Source of the DNA: Candidatus Rokuibacteriota bacterium
Lineage (GTDB): Bacteria > Methylomirabilota > Methylomirabilia > Rokubacteriales > CSP1-6
Reading direction: 5' to 3'
Assembly (NCBI GenBank): GCA_016177555.1
Contig: JACOVB010000409.1
Location: 1-8,668, forward strand
DNA: 8,668 nucleotides
A program made the translations under genes and the position numbers. Of the stretch, positions 1 to 6,918 are shown in pieces. Numbering within the stretch: the stretch's first letter is position 1; every line of letters starts with the position of its first letter. Under the pieces are notes generated by a model. That model had not been told where the DNA came from, searched no databases, and worked only from the letters and a program-made list of their open reading frames with translations.

Positions 1-12
1 ATCTGCTTCGTT

Positions 13-74
13 GGCGCCCTCGGCCGCACGCTCAACGTACAGAAAGTACGCCTCGCGTGTGGCCGTCGGGCGCC
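13..74. repeat. Long imperfect hairpin in the left-edge intergenic region
   Basis: This stretch folds on itself. GGCGCCC (13-19) pairs with GGGCGCC (68-74); 22-31 pairs with 55-64 (ten pairs, one of them G-T); CGTAC (36-40) pairs with GTACG (46-50), with a 5-nt AGAAA loop. Only a small asymmetric bulge and a 4x4 internal loop interrupt the 22 pairs. No run of T follows the stem directly on either strand, so it is not a classic intrinsic terminator. A T5 run at 91-95 lies 16 nt beyond it on the plus strand. The form suits a dispersed REP- or MITE-like intergenic element that may also protect the 3' end of the lptFG mRNA. That reading is inference. The window begins close to the element, so its left boundary is not visible. 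Confidence 0.6.
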
Positions 75-90
75 GCCTCGCATCTGGACC

Positions 91-125
91 TTTTTGAGCA
101 GCCTGCGAGTTTTTCAGCGGCCTGC
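91..125. repeat. Two 16-nt direct repeat units abutting the lptFG stop codon
   Basis: Positions 91-106 (TTTTTGAGCAGCCTGC) and 110-125 (TTTTTCAGCGGCCTGC) agree at 14 of 16 bases and start 19 nt apart. Read on the minus strand, each begins GCAGGCNGCT and ends in AAAAA. This resembles termini I associate with small non-autonomous intergenic elements in GC-rich Gram-negative genomes; that is a recollection, not a search result. The last base of the second unit supplies the final G of the lptFG stop codon TAG (minus strand, 127-125). Together with the hairpin at 13-74 this accounts for the non-coding left edge. No open gene is supported in 1-124. Confidence 0.55.
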
Positions 126-2437
126 TAGGTCCGGGCGCGGAGGAAGAGCGCGGTGCCCAGCCCCGCGAAGACGATGTTGGCCGTCCAGGCGGCGAGGATG
201 GGGGGCAGGAGATCGGCCTTGGCGAAGGCCAGCGCCATGGAGTGGACGACCCAGTAGCCCACCGAGATGATCACCGCGAGGCCGATGCCGACCGCACGGC
301 CGCCGCTGCGCGGGGCGACCAGGGCGAAGGGGATTGCCACCAGCGCCATGATGACGTGGACCAGCGGGAAGGACAGCTTCGAGTACATCTCCCCCATGTA
401 CTTGCCCACGTGGTGGCCGCTCTCCTGAAGTCTCCCGACGTAGCTCCTGAGCTCACGGAAGCTCATGCCCTCGGGCGGCTTCTGGACCCTGGTGAAGTCA
501 TCGATACTCTCCGGCATCTGCGCCGTGGTGCGCGTGAAGGGCGTGGACTGGACGCGGTGCTGCTCGGAGATCTCGCGGAGCACGCCGTCCGAGAGCTCCC
601 ACGCGCCGCCGCGCCACCGGGCCTTCTTCGTGTCGAGGCGGGTGGTGAGGCGGAAGCTCGGGTCGATCTCGAGGACGAGCAGGCCCTCGATGGACTGCTC
701 CATCGGGTCCAGCAGCTCCATGCGGAAGAAGCGCGTGTCCGACGAGCGGTACCAGATCTGGTTCCGCTTCTGCAGGTGCCGCGGCAAGCCCCCGCGGATC
801 TTGACGCGGTCCACCTCCTCCGCCCGCGTATTGATGCCCGGCAGCAGGACCTCCTGGAAGACCCCGGCCCCGAGGCTCAGCGCGACGGTCAGCAACAGGA
901 CGGGCACGCTGACGCGATACAGGCTGACGCCGGCGGACTTCAACGCGTCGAGCTCGTGCTGGCGGGTCAGGGAGAGGAAGAGGAAGACGGTGGCCATGAG
1001 CACCACGATGGGCAGCCCGTCGTAGAGCGCGCCCGGCAGGCGATAGGCGAAGTGCTGGAGGATGTGGGTGAAGGGAGGCTTGATCCGCAGAAAGCGGTCT
1101 AGCGTCTGGAGAAGGTCCACGATGACGAACAGGACCGCGCCAATCCCCAAGCCGATTCCCAGGAGCTTCACGTACTCCCTGAGGAGGTACCGGTCGATCA
1201 GGAACGTCGAGCCGCGCGACTTGCGGAACGGGGCTGCGCCGCGGCTCGGGGCGCTTGGGGCCCGGACCTGACGCCGGGGGCTCGGGAGGCGGTCGCGCAC
1301 ACGCCAGAGGGTATGCACCCAGGCGGTGGGCGTGGTCACGGTGGTGGAGCGAAGCAGGATGGCGCCCACCAGCAAGAAGAGAAGGTTGGGGAGCCAGACC
1401 GCGGACCACGCGGGCAGGCGCCCGCGCATGGCCATGCCTTCCAGCGACGTGAAGACGACGTAGTAGAACATGACGATGGCGAGGCTCGAGGCCAGCGCCA
1501 CGCCCCGGCCGCCGCGATGGGCACGAACGGCGAGCGGGAAGCCCACCATGGCGAACACGAGGGATGCGACGGGCAGCGCGAAGCGCTTGTGGAGCTCCAC
1601 GAAGTACGGCGCCGAGATCTGGCCGTGGCGCTCCAGGTCCGCTGCGCGCGCCCGCAGGGCGCCCAGGGCGAGGTCGCGCTCCGGCCTCTCCGACTGGGCG
1701 GCCGCCGCCAGGGGAGACTCGAGCGGCAGGTTCATGTCGTAGAGGCTGAAGGCGGTGAAGCGGGCCCGCCGCGCGTCCGCGACGTCCGTCTCGCTGACCT
1801 GGCCGTCGAGGAAGCGCAAGGTGATGCGCCCGTGCGCCTCGTCGGTGAGCAGTCGGCCCTCGCGGGCCACGATGATCCGCGACAGCGCCGGGTTGCGCTC
1901 GTCGGCGACGAGGAGCCCCTTGAGCGCGAGCTGGGAGGCGCTGATCTCCTGGACGTAGATCGTGAACTGGCCGAAGGACGCGCTGAACGTCCGCTCCTTG
2001 ATTCCGGTGGTGGCGCGCGACTGGAGGATCGCGAAGAGCTGGCGCTGGAAGGCCCCGTTGGCCCACGGACTCACGACCAGGGTCAACGCCGCCGAGGCCA
2101 GCGTCACGAGCAGCGCTGCCACGAGGAACGGACGGAAGAGGCGGAGCGGACTCACGCCGGACGCCTTGAGCGCGGCGACCTCGAGGTCCCCGGCGAGGCG
2201 CCCGCCCGCCAGCAGAACGGCCACGAGGAGTGCCATGGGGAAGGTGAGGGCGAGGAACGATGGCAGCATGAAGACGAGGAGCGAGAGAACCAGGTGGAAG
2301 GGCACGCCCTTGGTGATGACGAGATCCGTCAGGTGGTAGATGCGGTCGATGACCAGGAAGAAGGTGAAGACCGCCACGCCCATGACGAACGGCGCGAGGA
2401 GCTCCTTCAGGACGTAGCGGTCGAGAATGCGGGTCAT
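125..2437 (-). CDS. lptFG: LptF-LptG fusion: single-chain LPS export permease (LptB2FG transporter)
   Basis: This inner-membrane permease should work with the ATPase LptB to extract LPS from the membrane and pass it to LptC/LptA. The 770-residue product contains two complete YjgP/YjgQ-family permeases in tandem. The LptF-like half is residues 1-365, with predicted membrane spans near 14-34, 48-76, 103-123, 284-305, 312-333 and 344-363. The LptG-like half is 412-770, with spans near 424-446, 467-490, 509-530, 686-708, 714-736 and 745-766. Each half has a periplasmic beta-rich domain between its third and fourth spans. Coupling-helix segments EVAALKASGVSPLRLFRP (from E86) and ELDALKSAGVSLYRVSVP (from E495) match the LptB-docking region. 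A basic, proline-rich linker (about 366-411) joins the halves without a stop. Separate LptF and LptG are usually about 360 residues each, so the length equals both plus linker. ATG at 2437 fits the family start. GGAGG sits only 2 nt upstream. lptA, lptB and lptC are not in the window. Confidence 0.93.
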   Translation of the reverse strand: MTRILDRYVLKELLAPFVMGVAVFTFFLVIDRIYHLTDLVITKGVPFHLVLSLLVFMLPSFLALTFPMALLVAVLLAGGRLAGDLEVAALKASGVSPLRLFRPFLVAALLVTLASAALTLVVSPWANGAFQRQLFAILQSRATTGIKERTFSASFGQFTIYVQEISASQLALKGLLVADERNPALSRIIVAREGRLLTDEAHGRITLRFLDGQVSETDVADARRARFTAFSLYDMNLPLESPLAAAAQSERPERDLALGALRARAADLERHGQISAPYFVELHKRFALPVASLVFAMVGFPLAVRAHRGGRGVALASSLAIVMFYYVVFTSLEGMAMRGRLPAWSAVWLPNLLFLLVGAILLRSTTVTTPTAWVHTLWRVRDRLPSPRRQVRAPSAPSRGAAPFRKSRGSTFLIDRYLLREYVKLLGIGLGIGAVLFVIVDLLQTLDRFLRIKPPFTHILQHFAYRLPGALYDGLPIVVLMATVFLFLSLTRQHELDALKSAGVSLYRVSVPVLLLTVALSLGAGVFQEVLLPGINTRAEEVDRVKIRGGLPRHLQKRNQIWYRSSDTRFFRMELLDPMEQSIEGLLVLEIDPSFRLTTRLDTKKARWRGGAWELSDGVLREISEQHRVQSTPFTRTTAQMPESIDDFTRVQKPPEGMSFRELRSYVGRLQESGHHVGKYMGEMYSKLSFPLVHVIMALVAIPFALVAPRSGGRAVGIGLAVIISVGYWVVHSMALAFAKADLLPPILAAWTANIVFAGLGTALFLRART

Positions 2438-2445
2438 GCCCTCCC

Positions 2446-2455
2446 ATTGTACGAT
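2446..2455. promoter_or_regulatory. Symmetric bidirectional -10 region between divergent genes
   Basis: The 24-bp gap between the lptFG start (2437) and the divergent GTG (2462) contains ATTGTACGAT, whose reverse complement is ATCGTACAAT, a palindrome apart from one base pair. The minus strand reads TACAAT (2451-2446), five of six matches to TATAAT, 8 nt before the lptFG ATG. The plus strand reads TACGAT (2450-2455), a TANNNT hexamer, 6 nt before the GTG. I find no convincing -35 hexamer on either side; any such element would lie inside the neighbouring gene. Transcripts from these -10 elements would start at or within a few bases of the start codons, so both mRNAs could be leaderless or nearly so. 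Divergent promoters that share symmetric -10 elements are a known arrangement; use here is inferred. Confidence 0.45.
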
Positions 2456-2461
2456 AGCCGC

Positions 2462-3523
2462 GTGAGAGCCCGAGGGGCCTGTGCGACGGCAATGCTGTGG
2501 GCGCTGGCCCTCGTGACGCCGGATGCTCTCGCGCGCGATCGCCTCGAGCAATTCCAGGAGATCGTCGGGCGCGCGAGCGGGTCCACCGTGGAGAGGCTGG
2601 CTCCGGCGCTCTATGCGCTCGTGGACGAGGAGATCCTCGAGAACATGACGAGCGGAGGGGTCTTCGCCTCCGAGGCATTCATCCAGGAGCGGCTGGACGG
2701 GTTCAGCGGGACCTGGGGTGGCGCGGACTTCCGGGTGCGGCGGCTGCCGGGCCCGGCCCCGTCGGGCCCGGCGCGAGGCGAGACGACGATCGCGCTCTAC
2801 TCGATGGAAGGTCTGGAGGGCTCGGGGTCGGTCAGGGTGTTCGGCTCGGGCGGGGATGGCGCTGTCCTGCTCCGGAGCCTCACCCACGAGGGGACGCCCG
2901 AGGTCCACGAGTGGCCGCCAGCCGCCGGCGGGTCGCTCCAGTTCGCGGTGAGCTGGGTCGGGGGAGCTCTCGGGCGCGGTGGCCGGATGCTCCGCGTGGA
3001 GGTGTGGCGCCGGCGCGCCGCCGGCATCTCGCGCGTCTGGAGCACGGCCGTCGACGCTCCGGACGGCCTCGTGGCCTCCGACGTTCGGATCACGCGTGGG
3101 GAGATCGCGCTGCGGTACGAGGCGCGGTACCCGGGATGGAAGCCCGGCTGCGAGGGACAGACGGAGCACGAGGACCTGTACCGCGTCGGGCCGTCCGGGG
3201 ACGGGGTGCGGCTCGTGCGGCGCCGGGTGGTCAGCGGGTGGCACCGGGAGCTGTGGCAGACCGTGACGCGATTCTTCGACGCGCTCGACCGCCGGGACAG
3301 CCGCGTGCTCGCCGAGCTCGTGCCGGACGCGTCGGTGCGGGCGCGGATTCCGCGAGCGCTGGTGCCGGAGCCGGCATGCGAGGGGCGCCCGCAGGAGTCG
3401 CCGGCGACCGCGATCATCGCCGCCACGGAGGAGGGTGAGCGCCGGCGGACGCCGTGGTCGCTCTGGTGGCGCCAGATCCCCGGCGGGTGGCGCCTGAGCG
3501 GGGCAGCCCCCGTGCTAGAATGA
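2462..3523 (+). CDS. Predicted secreted protein of unknown function
   Basis: I do not recognise the family of this 353-residue protein. With GTG at 2462 as start, the N-terminus is a good Sec signal peptide: RAR charged region, hydrophobic stretch about 7-19, and a likely cleavage after ALA at 22-24. Starting at the in-frame ATG at 2492 would remove the charged region, so GTG is preferred. After the signal, residues 25-80 look helical, and 83-255 look beta-rich with many Gly and Arg. Residues 262-352 (helix ELWQTVTRFFDALDRRD, later WWRQIPGGWRLSGAAPV) have the outline of a small NTF2/SnoaL-like fold, a weak resemblance only. The mature chain has just two cysteines, C230 and C306, which could form a periplasmic disulfide. 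The gene is divergent from lptFG and ends 9 bp before valS. An envelope role is possible from export and position, but no function can be assigned. Confidence 0.8.
   Translation: MRARGACATAMLWALALVTPDALARDRLEQFQEIVGRASGSTVERLAPALYALVDEEILENMTSGGVFASEAFIQERLDGFSGTWGGADFRVRRLPGPAPSGPARGETTIALYSMEGLEGSGSVRVFGSGGDGAVLLRSLTHEGTPEVHEWPPAAGGSLQFAVSWVGGALGRGGRMLRVEVWRRRAAGISRVWSTAVDAPDGLVASDVRITRGEIALRYEARYPGWKPGCEGQTEHEDLYRVGPSGDGVRLVRRRVVSGWHRELWQTVTRFFDALDRRDSRVLAELVPDASVRARIPRALVPEPACEGRPQESPATAIIAATEEGERRRTPWSLWWRQIPGGWRLSGAAPVLE
3516..3521 (+). promoter_or_regulatory. Possible -10 element for valS
   Basis: TAGAAT (five of six matches to TATAAT) overlaps the last sense codons and stop of the secreted-protein gene and lies 11 nt before the valS ATG. 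Transcription starting about 7 nt after it would leave a leader of about 5 nt. No good -35 is visible upstream (CTGAGC at 3494-3499, 16 nt away, is the best and is poor). Translation of valS has only a weak purine stretch (GAATGAGA) in front of it, which would fit a very short leader. Read-through from the upstream gene is equally possible. Confidence 0.25.
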
Positions 3524-3532
3524 GACCCCGCC

Positions 3533-6151
3533 ATGACGGACATCTCGGACCGCTACGATCCTCGCCACGTGGAGGCGCGCTGGTACCGCGAGTGGGAGGA
3601 GCGGGGGTACTTCCACGCGGACGCCGCGTCGCCCAAGAAGCCCTACTCGATCGTGATCCCTCCCCCGAACGTGACAGGCTCACTGCACTGGGGGCATGCC
3701 CTCAACAACACGCTCCAGGACATCCTGATCCGGTACAAGCGGATGGACGGGTACAACGCGCTCTGGCTTCCCGGCACCGACCACGCGGGGATCGCCACCC
3801 AGTACGTCGTGGAGCGCCAGCTGGCCGCCGAGGGGAAGACCAAGGAGGACCTGGGGCGCGAGGCCTTCCTCGCGCGGGTGTGGAAGTGGAAGGACGAGTC
3901 GGGCGGCATCATCATCAACCAGCTCAAGCGCCTGGGCGCCTCCTGCGACTGGCGGCGGGAGCGCTTCACCATGGACGCCGGGCTGTCGACGGCGGTGCGC
4001 GAGGTCTTCGTCCGCCTCTGGGAAGAGGGGCTCGTCTACCAGGGCGACTACATCGTCAACTGGTGCCCGCGGTGCCAGACCGTCCTCTCCGATCTCGAGG
4101 TCGAGCGCGAGGAGCGGGACGCGGAATTCGTCTATATCAGGTACGGTCCCCTCACGCTGGGGACGGTGCGCCCGGAGACGAAGCTCGGCGACACGGCGCT
4201 CGCCGTCCACCCGAAGGACAAGCGCTACGCCAAGTACGTAGGGAAGACCCTGGACGTCCCCTCGGTGGATGGCCTCATCCGGATGGTGGTGGTGGCCGAC
4301 GCGGCCGTGGATCCCAGGTTCGGCACCGGCGTCATCAAGGTGACGCCGGGACACGATCCCGTGGACTTCGAGATCGGCCGGCGCCACAACCTGCCCACAC
4401 GGACCGTCATCGGCTTCGACGCGAAGATGACGGCGCTGGCGGGCCGGTACGCCGGGCTCGACCGCTTCGAATGCCGGAAGCGGATCGTGGAGGACATGCA
4501 GGCGCTGGGGCTGATCGAGCGGATCGAGCCGTACCGCCACGCCGTCGGTGTCTGCTACCGCTGCAAGACGGTCGTGGAGCCCCTGATCTCCACGCAGTGG
4601 TACGTGCGGACGAAGCCGCTGGCGGACGCCGCCATCAAGGCGGTGCGCAGCGGCCGCATCCGGATCGTGCCGCGCGCCTGGACGAAGACCTACTACCACT
4701 GGATGGAGAACATCCGTGACTGGGCGATCTCGCGCCAGCTCTGGTGGGGGCACCGGATCCCGGCCTGGTACTGCGACGCCGAGGGGACCGTCCACGTCTC
4801 GCGCACCGATCTGCCGGCGTGTCCCGGGTGCGGCGGCGCGCTGCGACAGGACAGCGACGTGCTCGACACATGGTTCTCCTCCGGTCTCTGGCCCTTCTCG
4901 ACGCTCGGCTGGCCCGAGCAGACGGAGGATCTGCGGACGTTCTACCCGACCGCCTGTCTCGCCACCGGGTTCGACATCCTGTTCTTCTGGGTGGCCCGGA
5001 TGGCCATGCTCGGGATCAAGTTCATGGGGGACGTGCCCTTCCGGGACGTCTACATCCATGCGCTGGTGCGGGACGCCGAGGGCGCCAAGATGTCGAAGTC
5101 GAAGGGCAACGTCGCGGACCCGCTCATGGTCATGGAGAAGTACGGGACCGACGCCTTCCGGTTCACCCTGGCGGCGCTTGCCGCGCAGGGGCGCGACATC
5201 CGGATGTCCGAGGACCGGATCGAGGGCTACCGGAACTTCGCCAACAAGATCTGGAACGCCGCGCGGCTGGTGCTCACCAACCTGGACGGCTACGACCCGA
5301 GGCTGGCGAAGAAGGGGACGCCGTCGGTGGCCGACCGGTGGATCACGAGCCGGCTCCAGGCGGCGACGAAGAGCGTGCGTCGGGCGCTGGACACCTACCG
5401 GTTCAACGACGCCGCCTCGGCCGTCTACCAGTTCCTGTGGCACGAATTCTGTGACTGGTACCTGGAGATCGCCAAGCAGCGGCTCTACCAGACGGTCGAT
5501 CCCGCGGCCCGGGCGGTGACGCAGCGAACCCTCGTGGAGACCCTCGAGGCCACGCTCAGGCTCCTGCACCCGTTCATGCCGTTCATCTCCGAGGAGATCT
5601 GGCAGCGGCTGCCCCACGCTGGGCCGTCGGTGATGATCGCGCCGTTCCCGAGGGCCCGCGGCCGCGCCCACGACGCTGCGGCCGAGGCCCGCATGGCCGC
5701 GGTCATCGCCATCGTGAGCGGCGTCCGGAACGTCCGGAGCGAGAGCCGCATCCCGCCCGGAACGGAGCTGCGCGCCACCGTGCGGCCCGGTGCCGGGAGC
5801 GACGTCGAGGCGCTCCGGGAGGCCGCGTCCTTGATGGGAACGCTGGCCCGCGCGGCGATCACGGTGGACCCTGCGGCCTCTCGGCCGGCCCACTCGGCGG
5901 TCGCCGTGGCCGATGGCTGCGAGGTGTATGTGGAGCTCGAGGGCGTGGTGGACCTGGGCGCGGAGCGCCAGCGCGTCCTCAAGGAGATCGACAGGGCGAG
6001 CCGCGAGATCACGTTCTTCGAAGGGAAACTGTCGCGACAGGACTTCGTCGAGCGCGCCCCGGCCGACGTGGTGGCGCGGGAGCGCGACCGCCTGGCCGCG
6101 ACGCGCGCGGTGCTCGACAAGCTCACGGCGGGGCTCAAGGCGCTCGAGTGA
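3533..6151 (+). CDS. valS: Valyl-tRNA synthetase
   Basis: A cytoplasmic class I aminoacyl-tRNA synthetase that charges tRNA(Val) and edits mischarged threonine. The 872 residues contain, in order: the HIGH-type ATP site HWGHA (52-56) after PPPNVTGSL; a CPRC knuckle (178-181); the CP1 editing domain, with TVRPETKLGDTALAVHP (211-227) and TPGHDPVDFEIGRRHNL (271-287); CYRC (341-344); the catalytic stretch ISRQLWWGHRIPAWYC (399-414); DVLDTWFSSGLWPFSTLGWP (442-461); the KMSKS loop (519-523); the anticodon-binding domain, with WHEFCDWYLEIAKQRL (636-651); and a C-terminal charged helical arm from about 805 to 870, typical of ValRS. Length and motif order are normal for a complete bacterial enzyme. 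ATG at 3533 gives the usual short N-terminus. It is first in a tight series with birA and coaX. There is no T-box leader: only 9 bp separate it from the preceding gene. Confidence 0.97.
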   Translation: MTDISDRYDPRHVEARWYREWEERGYFHADAASPKKPYSIVIPPPNVTGSLHWGHALNNTLQDILIRYKRMDGYNALWLPGTDHAGIATQYVVERQLAAEGKTKEDLGREAFLARVWKWKDESGGIIINQLKRLGASCDWRRERFTMDAGLSTAVREVFVRLWEEGLVYQGDYIVNWCPRCQTVLSDLEVEREERDAEFVYIRYGPLTLGTVRPETKLGDTALAVHPKDKRYAKYVGKTLDVPSVDGLIRMVVVADAAVDPRFGTGVIKVTPGHDPVDFEIGRRHNLPTRTVIGFDAKMTALAGRYAGLDRFECRKRIVEDMQALGLIERIEPYRHAVGVCYRCKTVVEPLISTQWYVRTKPLADAAIKAVRSGRIRIVPRAWTKTYYHWMENIRDWAISRQLWWGHRIPAWYCDAEGTVHVSRTDLPACPGCGGALRQDSDVLDTWFSSGLWPFSTLGWPEQTEDLRTFYPTACLATGFDILFFWVARMAMLGIKFMGDVPFRDVYIHALVRDAEGAKMSKSKGNVADPLMVMEKYGTDAFRFTLAALAAQGRDIRMSEDRIEGYRNFANKIWNAARLVLTNLDGYDPRLAKKGTPSVADRWITSRLQAATKSVRRALDTYRFNDAASAVYQFLWHEFCDWYLEIAKQRLYQTVDPAARAVTQRTLVETLEATLRLLHPFMPFISEEIWQRLPHAGPSVMIAPFPRARGRAHDAAAEARMAAVIAIVSGVRNVRSESRIPPGTELRATVRPGAGSDVEALREAASLMGTLARAAITVDPAASRPAHSAVAVADGCEVYVELEGVVDLGAERQRVLKEIDRASREITFFEGKLSRQDFVERAPADVVARERDRLAATRAVLDKLTAGLKALE

Positions 6152-6918
6152 GAGCCCCCCCCGCGGTTTCGGGACCGCACCTGGTGCGCTGGGTGGTTCG
6201 GGAGCTCGACACGGTGGACTCGACCCAGGCCGAGCTCGGCCGGCTGGCTCGGGCGGGGGCCCCGGAGGGCATGGCCGTCACGGCGCTTCACCAGGTGGCC
6301 GGGCGGGGCCGGTGGAGTCGCTCCTGGTGGGACACTCCGGGTGAGAGCCTGCTGGCCTCGATTCTTCTCCGGCCACCCATCCCGCCGAGCCGGGCGCCCC
6401 AGCTCACGCTGGTGGCCGTGGTGGCCGTGGTGGAGGCGCTCCAGGCCGCCGCGGGCGTGGCGGCGAGGATTCGCTGGCCGAACGACGTGATGGCGGCTGG
6501 CCGGAAGCTCTGCGGGATCCTGGCGGAAGCCTCGTCGGGGGCCGACGGCGGGCTCCATCACGTGCTCCTGGGAATCGGGATCAACGTGAACCAGACGGCC
6601 TTTCCTCCCGAGCTCGCCGATCGCGCGACCTCACTCCGGCTCCTGGCGGCCGCCCCGCAAGAGCGCGCGGCAGTGCTCGCGAGCCTGCTCGATGCGCTCG
6701 GACGCTGGTACGGGGTGTATCTTCGCGCCGGCCTGGGGCCGGTGCGGGAGGCGTGGCGCGCCGCGAGCGCCACGCTCGGCGAGCGGCTCGCGATGCCCGA
6801 CGGGCGTGCGGGCGTGGCCGTGGACCTGGACGAGGAGGGGTCGCTCGTGGTGCGGACGGACGACGGCGGGCTCGCGCGGGTGTCATCCGGGGAGATCGTC
6901 AGTGCTGCTGCTCCTTGA
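6148..6918 (+). CDS. birA: Biotin--[acetyl-CoA-carboxylase] ligase, monofunctional (no HTH domain)
   Basis: The enzyme activates biotin with ATP and attaches it to a lysine of biotin carboxyl carrier proteins such as that of acetyl-CoA carboxylase, in the cytoplasm. The 256 residues show DSTQAEL (24-30), the biotin/AMP loop GRGRWSRSWW (52-61, in place of the more usual GRGRRGRxW), RIRWPNDV (107-114), RKLCGILAE (119-127) with K120 at the position of the catalytic lysine known from E. coli BirA, GIGINVN (142-148), and a C-terminal SH3-like domain about 210-252. The N-terminal winged-helix repressor domain of E. coli BirA is missing, so it should not regulate biotin genes itself. The GTG start overlaps the valS stop (GTGA), with AAGG 7 nt upstream, which suggests translational coupling. 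GTG codons at residues 13 and 16 are alternative starts. Pairing of birA with coaX is common in bacteria. Confidence 0.93.
   Translation: MRAPPAVSGPHLVRWVVRELDTVDSTQAELGRLARAGAPEGMAVTALHQVAGRGRWSRSWWDTPGESLLASILLRPPIPPSRAPQLTLVAVVAVVEALQAAAGVAARIRWPNDVMAAGRKLCGILAEASSGADGGLHHVLLGIGINVNQTAFPPELADRATSLRLLAAAPQERAAVLASLLDALGRWYGVYLRAGLGPVREAWRAASATLGERLAMPDGRAGVAVDLDEEGSLVVRTDDGGLARVSSGEIVSAAAP
6889..6894 (+). promoter_or_regulatory. Ribosome binding site for coaX inside the birA 3' end
   Basis: GGGGAG lies 7 nt before the GTG at 6902, a near-ideal Shine-Dalgarno distance. It decides the coaX start, which places the first 17 nt of coaX inside birA in another frame. The resulting N-terminus (VLLLLEVGNTNTG) matches the family, which begins a few residues before the GNT motif. 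Confidence 0.7.

Noticed and set aside
13..95. Intrinsic terminator made of the left-edge hairpin plus T5
   Set aside because: The T run is 16 nt from the stem base on the plus strand and there is none on the minus strand, so the geometry is wrong for a standard intrinsic terminator.
1313..2461. Upstream extension of the secreted-protein frame on the plus strand
   Set aside because: It is antisense to lptFG with charged low-complexity composition. The signal peptide at 2462 marks the real start.
2438..3244. N-terminal extension of the lptFG frame on the minus strand (269 more residues without a stop)
   Set aside because: It lies antisense to the secreted-protein gene, is low-complexity Arg/Pro/His-rich, and precedes a perfect LptF N-terminus at 2437. 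It is an open-frame artefact of high GC.
3524..3532. T-box or other amino-acid-responsive leader for valS
   Set aside because: Only 9 bp separate the genes and no T-box elements are visible upstream.
2797..3543. 248-residue minus-strand frame opposite the secreted-protein gene
   Set aside because: Ser/Arg/Pro-rich and lacking motifs. The plus-strand frame has a signal peptide and a better start, so it is preferred, though this gene is the least certain of the six.
3680..5893. 737-residue open frame antisense to valS
   Set aside because: His/Arg/Gly/Pro-rich composition with no domain, fully covered by an unmistakable valS. It is a shadow of GC-rich codons.
6412..6433. Tandem 9-nt repeat (GTGGCCGTG twice plus part) in birA
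   Set aside because: It encodes a hydrophobic Val/Ala helix and is explained by codon bias. It is too short to be notable.
5485..6561. 358-residue minus-strand frame across the valS-birA junction
   Set aside because: It is antisense to two well-identified enzymes and shows no recognisable domain.
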